Origin: CAYQQR01 sp964420035
GTDB lineage: Bacteria > Bacteroidota > Bacteroidia > Bacteroidales > SM23-62
Length of the DNA: 64,000 bases
Direction of reading: 5' to 3'
NCBI GenBank assembly: GCA_964420035.1
Contig: CAYQQR010000014.1
Location: forward strand, 16,075 to 80,074
Shown here piece by piece: positions 22,935 through 32,400 of this stretch (the first letter of the stretch is position 1; each line of letters starts with the position of its first letter). The notes beneath the pieces are model-generated. The model was not told the origin of the DNA. It saw nothing but the letters and a program-made list of their open reading frames with translations, and did not search any database. The translations under genes were made by a program, and so were the position numbers.

Positions 22935-24458
22935 TCAGCGTTTTAGATTCCCGATGATTAGATTGAGTTCTTCAATATATTTTCTTTCGTTCGAAAGACG
23001 GGGCATTTTGTTTTGTCCTCCCAGCTTGCCCTTATAATTAAACCAGTCGTAAAAGGTGCCCGGCGGCACATTTCGAACCGTGGGCTTTTCCAGGGTAATG
23101 TTCTTGTACCGCTTAGCCTCATAATCTGAATTTAATGAACAAAGTGCAATATCCAGGGTATTGGTAAAATAATCCAGATCTTCGGGTTCCTTTTCAAATT
23201 CTATGAGCCATTCATGGGAACCCTTATGTTCCCGGTCCATATAAATTGGGGCAGCGGTATATTCATTGATGATGGCCCCGGTTTTGTCGCAGGCCACTTT
23301 GAGCGCTTTTTCTGCATTGTCGATGATCACTTCTTCTCCAAAGGCATTGATAAAATGTTTGGTGCGTCCGGAGATCTTAATTTTATGCGGGAAGGTTGAG
23401 GAAAAGATTACTGTATCGCCGATAAGATATCGCCATAGTCCTGAGTTGGTTGAGATAACCAGTGCATAATTAACACCCGGCTCCACTTCCCCGATAGAAA
23501 GAACGGCCGGATTCTCTTTATCAAATTGATCCATGGGTATGAACTCATAAAATACACCGTAATCCAGCATCAAAAGCATATCATCCCGGTCCGGTTCATC
23601 CTGAATTCCAAAAAACCCTTCGGAAGCATTGTAGGTTTCCATGTAATTCATCCTGGGTGTGGGGATCAATTCTTCAAATTGTTTCCGATAGGGCTTAAAG
23701 CTGACCCCGCCATGGGTAAACAGTTCCAGGTTGGGCCAAATCTCCAGCAGGTTATTTTCACCGGTATGTTTGAGGATATGTTTGATCAATACCAGGTTCC
23801 AGGAGGGTACCCCTGCAATATTGGTTACATTTTCCTTGACCGTGGTCTTGGTATAGACTTCCAGTTTTTCCTCCCACCGGTCGAGCAGGGCAATTTCCTG
23901 GCTCGGGGTCCTGATAAAATCGGCCCAAAAGGGTAGATTCTCAATATAGATAGCCGATAAATCACCATAAAAAGCCTCGTTGCTGAATTGGCTGATCTGA
24001 TGACTTCCTCCCAGGGTCAGGCCTTTTCCCTTAAAGATACCTGTGTTGGGATGATTATGGGTATAGAGCGCCAGGATATCCTTTCCTCCCCGGAAATGAC
24101 AATCTTCAAGCGCCTCCCTGGAAACCGGGAGGAACTTGCTCTTATCACTGGTTGTTCCGGATGATTTGGCAAACCATTTAATCTCGCTGGGCCAGAGTAT
24201 ATTTTTCTCACCATTCAGAAGCCGCTGTATGTATGGTTTTAAGTCGTCGTAGCTGTGGAGCGGAACTTTTTCCTGAAATTCCCGGATGCTGGTAATATTT
24301 TCAAAATCATACTTTGCCCCGAATTCTGTATGTTGTGCTTCCTGGACCAGCTTAAATAAGGTTTCCCGCTGTACATTGAAGGGGTACTTCCTGAACAGAT
24401 CAATCTGATGGAGTCTCTTGACATTGAACCAGGTTATTATAGAATTGATGATGGGCAT
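22935..24458 (-). CDS. GH3 auxin-responsive promoter family protein (acyl-adenylate-forming fold)
   Basis: A 507-residue protein. WFAKSSGTTSDKSKFLPVSR at about 88-107 is the ATP/AMP-binding P-loop of the GH3 adenylating enzymes; NYMETYNASEGFFGIQD near 273-289 and LVISTNSGLWRYLIGDT are the other conserved adenylation motifs, with SGRTKHFINAFGEEVI in the hinge. Plant members link amino acids to hormone acids; the substrates of the widespread Bacteroidetes members are not known. It leads a run with the propeller-like protein and the deoxynucleoside kinase. Confidence 0.9.
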   Translation of the reverse strand: MPIINSIITWFNVKRLHQIDLFRKYPFNVQRETLFKLVQEAQHTEFGAKYDFENITSIREFQEKVPLHSYDDLKPYIQRLLNGEKNILWPSEIKWFAKSSGTTSDKSKFLPVSREALEDCHFRGGKDILALYTHNHPNTGIFKGKGLTLGGSHQISQFSNEAFYGDLSAIYIENLPFWADFIRTPSQEIALLDRWEEKLEVYTKTTVKENVTNIAGVPSWNLVLIKHILKHTGENNLLEIWPNLELFTHGGVSFKPYRKQFEELIPTPRMNYMETYNASEGFFGIQDEPDRDDMLLMLDYGVFYEFIPMDQFDKENPAVLSIGEVEPGVNYALVISTNSGLWRYLIGDTVIFSSTFPHKIKISGRTKHFINAFGEEVIIDNAEKALKVACDKTGAIINEYTAAPIYMDREHKGSHEWLIEFEKEPEDLDYFTNTLDIALCSLNSDYEAKRYKNITLEKPTVRNVPPGTFYDWFNYKGKLGGQNKMPRLSNERKYIEELNLIIGNLKR

Positions 24459-24487
24459 TGCTCCTCCGGTAAAAGGGTTTCTAATAA

Positions 24488-25537
24488 TCAGACCATCAGC
24501 ATGGCATCCCCGTATGTGCCGAAACGGTATTTTTCCTTTATAGCGACGCGGTAAGTTTCCATCAGGGTATCATATCCGGCAAATGCTGCAACCATCATCA
24601 GCAGGGTAGAATAAGGAAGATGAAAATTGCTTACCATTTTCGTCGGAACGTGGAATTCATAGGGTGGAAAAATAAACTTATTCGTCCAGCCATTATAAGG
24701 ATTTAAAAATCCTTCCGTGGATACTGAGCTTTCAAGGGTACGCAAAACCGTTGTTCCCACCGCACAGATCTCCTTCCGGTTGTTTTTTGCTTGATTCACT
24801 ATTCTTGCAGCCTCATCAGGAATGATGATCCGTTCGGAATCCATCTTGTGTTTGGTGAGGTCCTCAACATCCACGGTCCTGAAATTTCCCAGTCCTACGT
24901 GGAGGGTAATGAAAGCAAATTGTAAGCCTTTAATTTCCAGTCTTTTCAGAAGATGTTTGGAAAAATGCATACCCGCGGTTGGAGCAGCAACCGCTCCTTC
25001 GTGCTTCGCGTAAACAGTCTGATAACGCTCACGGTCCTCGGGTTCCACATTTCTCTTGATGAATTTTGGCAGAGGGGTCTCGCCAAGCTTATAGAGCGTT
25101 TTTTTAAAGTCTTCATAATCCCCGTCAAAAAGAAAGCGCAGGGTTCTTCCCCTGGAGGTGGTATTATCGATGACTTCAGCGACCAATCCGTTGTCTTCGC
25201 CAAAATACAATTTATTCCCAATGCGGATTTTTCTGGCCGGGTCGACCAATACATCCCAAAGACGCTGCTCACGGTTTAACTCCCGAAGCAAAAAGACCTC
25301 AATTTCGGCACCGGTCTTTTCTTTATTACCATAAAGCCTGGCCGGAAAAACTTTTGTGTTGTTGAAGACCATAACGTCCCCGTCATTAAAATAATCTATG
25401 ATGTCCTTGAAGATCTTGTGTTCAATTTTACCCGAGTCCCGGTGCAAAACCATCAATTTGGATTCATCGCGGTTCCTGGCGGGATATTTGGCAATAAGTT
25501 CTTCCGGTAAATGGTATTTGAATTGGGACAGCTTCAT
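24488..25537 (-). CDS. queA: S-adenosylmethionine:tRNA ribosyltransferase-isomerase
   Basis: A 349-residue protein beginning MKLSQFKYHLPEELIAKYPA. Conserved words are MVFNNTKVFPARLYG, AAPTAGMHFSKHLL, FITLHVGLGNFRTV and HMPYS-like NFHLPYSTLLMMVAAFAGYD, all QueA hallmarks. It adds the epoxyqueuosine ring precursor to preQ1 in tRNAs with GUN anticodons. It lies 46 bases downstream of truB, so two tRNA-modification genes are neighbours. Confidence 0.97.
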   Translation of the reverse strand: MKLSQFKYHLPEELIAKYPARNRDESKLMVLHRDSGKIEHKIFKDIIDYFNDGDVMVFNNTKVFPARLYGNKEKTGAEIEVFLLRELNREQRLWDVLVDPARKIRIGNKLYFGEDNGLVAEVIDNTTSRGRTLRFLFDGDYEDFKKTLYKLGETPLPKFIKRNVEPEDRERYQTVYAKHEGAVAAPTAGMHFSKHLLKRLEIKGLQFAFITLHVGLGNFRTVDVEDLTKHKMDSERIIIPDEAARIVNQAKNNRKEICAVGTTVLRTLESSVSTEGFLNPYNGWTNKFIFPPYEFHVPTKMVSNFHLPYSTLLMMVAAFAGYDTLMETYRVAIKEKYRFGTYGDAMLMV

Positions 25538-25583
25538 GGGTAGACTTTTTTGAGTTCGCTTATACGTAAAAAACTGTTGATGG

Positions 25584-26288
25584 TTACAATTGTTTTAATA
25601 AATCCTCAAATTTTTCTATACTATATGCTGTATCTACCATATATGGCCCGATACGGGTACGTCTGAGGGAATCAAGATAAGCTCCTGAATTCACACGGAC
25701 ACCCAGGTCCCGTGCCAGACCGCGTATATAGGTCCCCTTACTGCATCTGATCCGCAGCTTAAGTAGGGGGGGAGTATAATGGATCATTTCCAATTCATGT
25801 ATGGTGACCTTATTTTCTTTGATGGTCACTTGGCTTCCTTCGCGGGCATATTTATAGGCTCTTTTCCCTTTCATTTTTTTTGCTGAAAAAACAGGCGGAA
25901 CCTGGAGTATTTCTCCTCTGAAATCGCCCAGGGCTTCTGTAATGACTTTCTCATCAATATGCCCGAAGGGGTAGCTTGCATCAAATTCGGTTTCAAGATC
26001 CAGGGAAGGGGTGGTTTTTCCAAAACGGATTCCCGCCAGGTATTCCTTATCATATTCCTGGTAGGATTGAAGTTCCTTGGTCTTTTTACCCGTGCACAGG
26101 ACCATCAAACCGGTAGCGAGGGGATCCAGGGTTCCGGCATGGCCGACTTTTATCTTTTCCAGGGCGAAGTGTTTTTTTAAGAGCCAACGTATCTTATTTA
26201 CAACGTCGAATGAGGTCCATCCTGTTGGTTTATCGATAAGGATACAACCTCCTTCCAAACAATCTTGCCCGGATCTAAACATTTCCAT
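25584..26288 (-). CDS. truB: tRNA pseudouridine(55) synthase
   Basis: A 234-residue TruB. IDKPTGWTSFDVVNKIRW is the N-terminal motif, and VGHAGTLDPLATGLMVLCTG holds the catalytic Asp55; KMKGKRAYKYAREG and RCSKGTYIRGLARDLG are the other family motifs. It is shorter than the E. coli enzyme and lacks a PUA-like C-terminal extension, as in many Bacteroidetes. The start overlaps the end of uppP by 14 bases. Confidence 0.96.
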   Translation of the reverse strand: MEMFRSGQDCLEGGCILIDKPTGWTSFDVVNKIRWLLKKHFALEKIKVGHAGTLDPLATGLMVLCTGKKTKELQSYQEYDKEYLAGIRFGKTTPSLDLETEFDASYPFGHIDEKVITEALGDFRGEILQVPPVFSAKKMKGKRAYKYAREGSQVTIKENKVTIHELEMIHYTPPLLKLRIRCSKGTYIRGLARDLGVRVNSGAYLDSLRRTRIGPYMVDTAYSIEKFEDLLKQL

Positions 26289-27081
26289 ATTCTATGGATC
26301 CCGCGATGAGTGAAGCAATACCAATGACCGAACAGTAGAGCGCGAACCAGGTCAATTTTCCTCTTTGCACCAGGCGGATCATCCATTTACAGGCCAATAG
26401 GCCCGATACAAAGGCTGCAAGGAACCCGGTGACCAGTGCTGCCATGGAAATTTCTGCTCTTGCTGTTTTTGCCGAGAGATCGGCCAAATCCAGGATATTG
26501 GCCGCCAAAATAGGTACCAGCACCATAAGAAAAGAAAACCTGGCTGCTTCCTTGCGGTCATTGCCCATATTCAGGCTGGTTGCAATGGTCGCTCCACTGC
26601 GCGAGATCCCCGGTATTACCGCAGCAGCCTGCGCAATCCCAATGATGAAAGCATCCTGGAAGTTAATTTTCCGATAACCTCTTTTCGTAATGTAGGTGCT
26701 GAAAAGTAATGCTGCCGTTACCAGGAGCATGGATCCCACGAGGATGATATTACCGGAAAACAGTGCCCTGACCTGGTCTTCCAGGAATAAACCGATAATT
26801 CCTACAGGGATCATGGATATTAGAATCTTGATCAAATATTGGGTTTCCTGGTTCCATTGAAAGCGGATACTTTCACGTGCCAGCTTTCCCAGGTCTTTTG
26901 CAAAAACCACGATAATACTGAGCAAGGTGGCCCCGTGCACCAGTATAGAAAAAGTGGCATTATCTTTTGTTTCGACATCCAGCAGGACCTTGCCTAATTC
27001 AAGGTGTCCGCTGGAGCTTACCGGCAGGAATTCTGTTAATCCCTGGATCAATCCAAGAATAAGGGCTTCAAACCACTCCAT
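26275..27081 (-). CDS. uppP: Undecaprenyl-diphosphatase
   Basis: A 268-residue membrane protein with seven or eight helices. The first signature LTEFLPVSSSGH (Glu17, His26) and the second GISRSGATIATSL (catalytic Ser/Arg motif) are intact. The enzyme recycles undecaprenyl diphosphate to the monophosphate carrier for cell wall and surface glycans, which links it to the polysaccharide genes elsewhere in the window. ATG 27081 is chosen; the longer frame begins with TTG seven codons upstream. Confidence 0.96.
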   Translation of the reverse strand: MEWFEALILGLIQGLTEFLPVSSSGHLELGKVLLDVETKDNATFSILVHGATLLSIIVVFAKDLGKLARESIRFQWNQETQYLIKILISMIPVGIIGLFLEDQVRALFSGNIILVGSMLLVTAALLFSTYITKRGYRKINFQDAFIIGIAQAAAVIPGISRSGATIATSLNMGNDRKEAARFSFLMVLVPILAANILDLADLSAKTARAEISMAALVTGFLAAFVSGLLACKWMIRLVQRGKLTWFALYCSVIGIASLIAGSIEYGNV

Positions 27082-27106
27082 AAAAAAGGGAGATTGTATC
27101 AATTGA

Positions 27107-27361
27107 TCAGGCTTCCGGCCTGGGCTTCTTCATGATGGCCCAAATCTCGAAAACAAAACCAATCAGTACGATGATGGGGGCCAGTGTGATTCGTCTGAAA
27201 CTGAAAATCTTTTCGTTGAATTCACTTGGATCTTCTGCTTTACCGCCGATCATCAGGACAAATCCCAGAACGATTATGGCAAAACCAATGAGCAGGAGTT
27301 TATAGTTTTCCTTCCCCAGTGCAAATTTTGGTTTGTTACTTTCCGTTTTTTTGTTGGCCAT
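27107..27361 (-). CDS. DUF3098 small membrane protein
   Basis: An 84-residue protein with two membrane helices (YKLLLIGFAIIVLGFVLMIG and RITLAPIIVLIGFVFEIWAI) joined by a short acidic loop and a basic C-terminus. It fits DUF3098, a Bacteroidetes-specific family of unknown function nearly always found between ftsX and uppP, as here (11 and 25 bases away). A role with the divisome or envelope is suggested only by position. Confidence 0.85.
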   Translation of the reverse strand: MANKKTESNKPKFALGKENYKLLLIGFAIIVLGFVLMIGGKAEDPSEFNEKIFSFRRITLAPIIVLIGFVFEIWAIMKKPRPEA

Positions 27362-27372
27362 GTTTCTTTGTT

Positions 27373-28251
27373 TTATTCGTATAACTCGTCCTTTTGCAAG
27401 CGCAGGTACCGGTTCACTGCAAAAAAGGTGGATATCCAGGAGATTAGAATCCCAGCTATAATGATGGAACCGAACAGTATGACAAGAATTTCAACATCCT
27501 GAAAGTTCAGTACTTCCCTGAATTCCTGTTGGATATAATAGATGCCGCCGGTTAAAAGACCGATGGCGATCAGTGCCCCATAGACCCCGTGCAATGCACT
27601 TCGCAGCAAAAAGGGTCGCCGGATGAATGCTTTTGTTGCGCCCACAAGCTGCATGGTCTTGATGATGAATCGCTTTGAATAAACCGACAGCCTGATGGTA
27701 TTATTGATCAGGGCCGCTACGATCAGGAACATCAATAGGGAGAAACCCAGGAGGATCAAGCTGATCTTGCGAACATTTTCATTGATAAGATGGATCAGGG
27801 ATTCCTGGTAGTAAAGTTCTTTGACCTGCTCTTTTACCGCGAGTTCGTTTTGGATCATGTTAATGCTGTCGGGATTGGCGTAGGCTGCATGCAATTTGAC
27901 CTCGATGGACGGAAGCAGGGGATTATAGCCCAGGAACTCGAGAAAATCTTCTCCCAGTTCTTTCTGTAATTCTGCTGCAGCTTCCTCGGCCGAGATATAT
28001 TCTGTAGTCTTTACATAACTGCTTGCATCCAGATTTTTCTGGAGCCTGATGATATCCACTTCTTTGACCTGTTCTTTAAGTATGACGGAAAAACCTATAT
28101 TCTCCTTGACATGATCCGATATTTTTTTTGCATTCAGCATTAACAATCCAACCAGTCCAAGCAAAAGCAACACCAGGGAAATGGATATGATGGCGGTGAC
28201 GTAGGAACTCCGCAGTCTGAACGAGTTGATCCTTGCTTTTTTTCTTTTCAT
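27373..28251 (-). CDS. ftsX: Cell division protein FtsX
   Basis: A 292-residue permease-type protein with one N-terminal helix, an extracytoplasmic domain of about 120 residues (ENIGFSVILKEQVKEVDI, SAEEAAAELQKELG, NPLLPSIEVKL), then three helices. FtsEX transmits a signal across the inner membrane to cell wall hydrolases; ftsE is not in the window, which is usual in this phylum. ATG 28251 (MKRKKARINSF) is preferred over 28272, with a TATCTTTG box upstream at 28270-28277. Confidence 0.93.
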   Translation of the reverse strand: MKRKKARINSFRLRSSYVTAIISISLVLLLLGLVGLLMLNAKKISDHVKENIGFSVILKEQVKEVDIIRLQKNLDASSYVKTTEYISAEEAAAELQKELGEDFLEFLGYNPLLPSIEVKLHAAYANPDSINMIQNELAVKEQVKELYYQESLIHLINENVRKISLILLGFSLLMFLIVAALINNTIRLSVYSKRFIIKTMQLVGATKAFIRRPFLLRSALHGVYGALIAIGLLTGGIYYIQQEFREVLNFQDVEILVILFGSIIIAGILISWISTFFAVNRYLRLQKDELYE

Positions 28252-28269
28252 CCCGGCAAAACTGGAAGG

Positions 28270-28277
28270 CAAAGATA
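28270..28277 (-). promoter_or_regulatory. -7 element for the ftsX-DUF3098-uppP-truB-queA run
   Basis: Minus-strand TATCTTTG, an exact TAnnTTTG match, 18 bases before the ftsX ATG. No TTG at the standard spacing. Its position inside the longer open frame supports the ATG at 28251. Confidence 0.4.
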
Positions 28278-28329
28278 ATAAAACTGTACTTTAATTCACT
28301 TGTTGTAGCCGCGGTAAACGAGGTTAAGC

Positions 28330-29349
28330 TTATTCTACAAAGGTGATCCAATTGAATTTGTCGGGTTTGTCCCCGTACTGGATGGCCGTAAGTTCATTGT
28401 AGAGTTTTACAGATACAAGACCGGGCTCTCCGTCCTCGGAATAAACATAAACTTTGTTGGTCTGGGGATCGAAGATCTTACCTATGGGACTGATAACGGC
28501 AGCAGTACCACAGGCTCCTGCTTCTAAAAAAGTGTCCAGCTCCTCAACCGGTACAGGTCTTTTATCAACCTTTAGTCCCATATCAATTGTCAGTTGCTGC
28601 AGACTTTTATTGGTAACGGATGGCAAAATGGTATGCGAGTCGGGCGTGATGTAGCTATTGTCCTTGATACCAAAAAAGTTCGCCGGACCACACTCATCAA
28701 TATATTTTTTTTCTTTGGCATCCAGATATATGACGCTGGCATAACCATGTTCATGGCTTTTTGCAAGGGATTGGAGGCTGGCCGCGTAATTACCACCTAC
28801 CTTAATACTACCGGTTCCCAGCGGGGCGGCCCTGTCAAAGTCACGGCAAATCATCATATTCACCGGTTTGAATCCTTCTTTGAAATAGGGCCCGACCGGG
28901 GTTACAAAAACCATGAATAGATATTCCTTTGCAGGTTTGACACCCACTTCGGCCCCGGTACCGATAAGCAGGGGCCTGATATACAGGGAGGCGCCGGTAC
29001 CGTATGGCGGAAGGTACGACAGGTTTTCCTTTACCGCGGTCATAATGGCTTCCTTAAACAGTTCAGACGGTACTTCAGCCATCATGATGCCATGAGCACT
29101 GGAACGAAGCCTTTTCGCATTTTCCTCCCAACGAAATATCCTTACTTTTCCATCCTTGCCCCGGTAGGCTTTCATACCTTCAAAAGCTTCCTGTCCATAG
29201 TGCAGGCAGGTAGCTGCAATGTGAATATTGATGTATTCGGAATCGGTCGTTTCCAGGGGTCCCCATTTTCCGTCGCGGTAATAGCTTCTTACATTTTTGT
29301 CGGTTGGAGAATAGGCGAAAGGCAGATTTTTCCAGTCGATGTTTCTCAT
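28330..29349 (-). CDS. ilvE: Branched-chain amino acid aminotransferase
   Basis: A 339-residue fold-type IV PLP enzyme. HYGQEAFEGMKAYRG, FRWEENAKRLRSSA, GTGSIKVGGNYAASL (PLP lysine near 182), IDECGPANFFG and EAGACGTAAVISPIG are the signatures of the class II eukaryote-like BCAT group common in Bacteroidetes. It catalyses the last step of Val/Leu/Ile synthesis and the first of their breakdown. ATG 29349 (MRNIDWKNLPF) is chosen; the 24-codon upstream extension contains the promoter. Confidence 0.95.
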   Translation of the reverse strand: MRNIDWKNLPFAYSPTDKNVRSYYRDGKWGPLETTDSEYINIHIAATCLHYGQEAFEGMKAYRGKDGKVRIFRWEENAKRLRSSAHGIMMAEVPSELFKEAIMTAVKENLSYLPPYGTGASLYIRPLLIGTGAEVGVKPAKEYLFMVFVTPVGPYFKEGFKPVNMMICRDFDRAAPLGTGSIKVGGNYAASLQSLAKSHEHGYASVIYLDAKEKKYIDECGPANFFGIKDNSYITPDSHTILPSVTNKSLQQLTIDMGLKVDKRPVPVEELDTFLEAGACGTAAVISPIGKIFDPQTNKVYVYSEDGEPGLVSVKLYNELTAIQYGDKPDKFNWITFVE

Positions 29350-29369
29350 AACATTTGAATTTGACCTAT

Positions 29370-29400
29370 CAAAATTAGCGATATAAAAGAGAAAGACCAA
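29370..29400 (-). promoter_or_regulatory. Bacteroidetes-type promoter of ilvE
   Basis: Minus strand: TTG (29400-29398), 20 bases, TAATTTTG (29377-29370). The start codon is 20 bases downstream of the box. Confidence 0.55.
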
Positions 29401-29421
29401 CCAGCAAAAGATGTTGTTCAA

Positions 29422-32400
29422 TCATGTCGTGAATTCGTCCTGAAGCCGTTTAATCTGCTCTTTCTTATCTACTTCCTGCAATTTTTTGGCGGTTTCCGTA
29501 TAGAAGGAATGTTGTTCAAGAAGAAGGATCTGTTTATTCTTCCAGTCCTTAAGTGATTTGACGTTATTCAGGGCACTCTCCTCATCGTATAGTTTCCTGA
29601 CCATGGTAATGTAATCGACCCGGCCCATGTAATCCATGATGGCATCACAGAGGATTCTTTCAAGCCTGTCGCGGGGTTGCAGGGGAAATTCGGTGGCCCT
29701 GATCAAATCACAGACCCGTTCAATCTGATCTTCAGTATATTTATACTCGGGCAAGAGCTCCCTCGCGAAATGAGCGGAATGTTCTTCATGCCGGTCGTAA
29801 CCGGTTAGATAACCAATATCCTGTAACAGGGCTGCAGTTCGAATGATCAGCATCTCTTCAATATTTACTCCCTCAGCCCGGGCTATCAATTCAGCTTGCA
29901 GGTAGACGTGGGAAATATATTGCGCATCATGGAAAACATATTCTGCAGGAAGCTCTTCTTCGATAGAATCGAAAACAACCTCTTCCAGGTCCAGTATCCT
30001 GAGCAATTGCAATTGAAGGTGGAAATTTTTGTTCGGAACACCTTTCAGGTCGAGCGACAGCTCCGGGCGAATATTATCTACAAAGTACATGTCAATATCC
30101 CCTTTGTATTTCACGGGCATTCTTCCCCTGTAGGTACAGATAAAGAAATCCTTTACCAGTTCATAGGTGGTTCCCGAGATGTTTATCTTCCCGGGCTCAC
30201 TGGATGATTCCATCCTGCTGGCTGTATTGACGGAATCTCCCCATATATCATAGGATAGTTTTTTTTGGCCTACCACGCCTGCAATAATTGCACCGGTGTG
30301 AATGCCTATCCTGAGATCCCAAATATCAGTCTTCAATTCTTTAAGTTCGTGCATGTAATGTTGCATTTCTATGGCTGCCAGGACCACTTCGACCGGATTG
30401 GTCCTGTTCTTGATAGGAATCCCCCCTGCAGCCATATAAGCATCGCCGATCGTCTTTATCTTCTCAATGTTGTATTTTTCCACCACGGAATCGAAATGAA
30501 AATAGAAACGATCCAACTCATCGATCAGGCGTTCCGGGTTCATGGATTCGGCAATACGTGTAAATCCTTGTATGTCAGCAAAAAGAACCGTGGCCATATT
30601 GTACTTTTGGGATTTGGCCCTGCCTGTTTTCTTCAGTTCATCTGCAGTTCCTTTAGGAAGGATATTGGCAAGTAATTTTTCAGAGCGTTCTTTTTCCCTG
30701 CGAAGTTCCCGGGTGCGTTCATTAATAATTTGTTCCAGGTGGGTTTTCTCGCGGACCAGTTTGTAGGATCGCCATTTAAAGAAAAAGATGATCAAGGCGG
30801 TCACAGCCAGAATAAGTATAATAATGGCCCAGGTGGTCCTGTAAAATGGCGCATTGATCTGAAAACTGTAACAATCCGTGTCAGCAGGATATCCATTGAT
30901 ATCTATGGACCGGACCTTAAAGACATACTGACCGGGGGACAGGTTACTGTATGATTTCAGGTGGTCCGGTGCTGGTTCGGACCACTGGTCTTCAAATCCC
31001 TCCAGCTTGGTTTGAAAAAACTGCTTTTCTTTCTCAATATAATTGGTTGCAATGAACTCAAAGCGGATGTTCCGGCAGGAGGCGGGATATTTCGTGACCT
31101 TTTCTGTGCAATCAGGTTTAAAACGCTCGATGGTTTCGTATTCCGGATGTTCGGGATAAATTTGTGTAATGATGGTCCGGATGTTAGGACGATATTCTTT
31201 TGTATGGTTCATATCGAACCTGATAATGCTGTTGTGTCCGCCGAACCAGATCAAGCCTTCCTTATCAGGATAAATCGTGTGTATGGTGTGATCCAGCAGT
31301 CGCCTGTAGTTCAGTTGGTGCATCAGGTATGAATCAGAACCGTCATAGGATGCCAGCAAATATTCTTTCTTATCCGTATGAATATAGTTTTTCATGATCC
31401 AGAGGTTGAGTTGCGGATCTTCCACAATGGGTGAAAGCCAGCATTCCTCTTCTTCATAATCAAAGCGGCTAAATTGTTCAGGAGCAAAGCTATCCTGATC
31501 TTCATCGTAATAATAGGTCCCATTTGAAGTGCTGAACAATAATCCTTTGGATGTTTGATAAATGCGTACGAGATGATCAGACTTATCCGGATCCCCGGGA
31601 AGTTCGACCGGTTCAAACACTACATCCTTCATCTCCAAACCCGAGATCTTTGCCCTGAATATCCCCTGGAACCGGGTGCTGACCCATAAGATTCCCGATT
31701 CGGATTCTCCCACAGAGGTGATGATAGCGGTTAGTTTCCCCAGTTTTTCAGGCACTTCCCATCTGCCATTTTGATACCGCGTATAAGACGGGCCGTTGTT
31801 ACACCCCAGGTATACAAGCTGCGGAATGTAAGCCGATCGCTTGATGAATGAAACCGCGATATCCTTTCTTATTAAAGCAGGTTCTTCTGTGATATCATAA
31901 AGTCCGTTTGCTGAGGCAAGCAATAATCGATCGTTGTATGCTTCCAAATCATAACAGGGTCCTTCAATTTCTTTTAACCGCTCAAAACGATCGTTTTGTA
32001 TACTGGTCCGGCTGCTGAAATCAATAGCTTTCAGGCGGGACACTCCTTCTGAGCTTGCCACATACAATGAGCCCCTGAAACGGACCATATCATTAACCCT
32101 GCCGTTTTGTACATTGTCTTTTCTGAAAAAGGTGAAAGCAGAGGGATATTCCACAATGGATACCGCATCCTGGTGAATGGCCCATATTAGCCCATTTTGA
32201 TTGAAATAGAAATCACTAATGCCCGGGGCAGCCAAGCCGTTACTCGGATCCAAATGAATCAGCGGATTCAGTGTTGAATCGGTTATGATCAAACCAAAGG
32301 ACCGAGTACCGATCAAAAAAGAACCATCCCACAAATGATCTGAAACACGGTATTCATCAATGGAAAGAAAGGCATCTGCAGGACTTTCGTATTTACGTGG

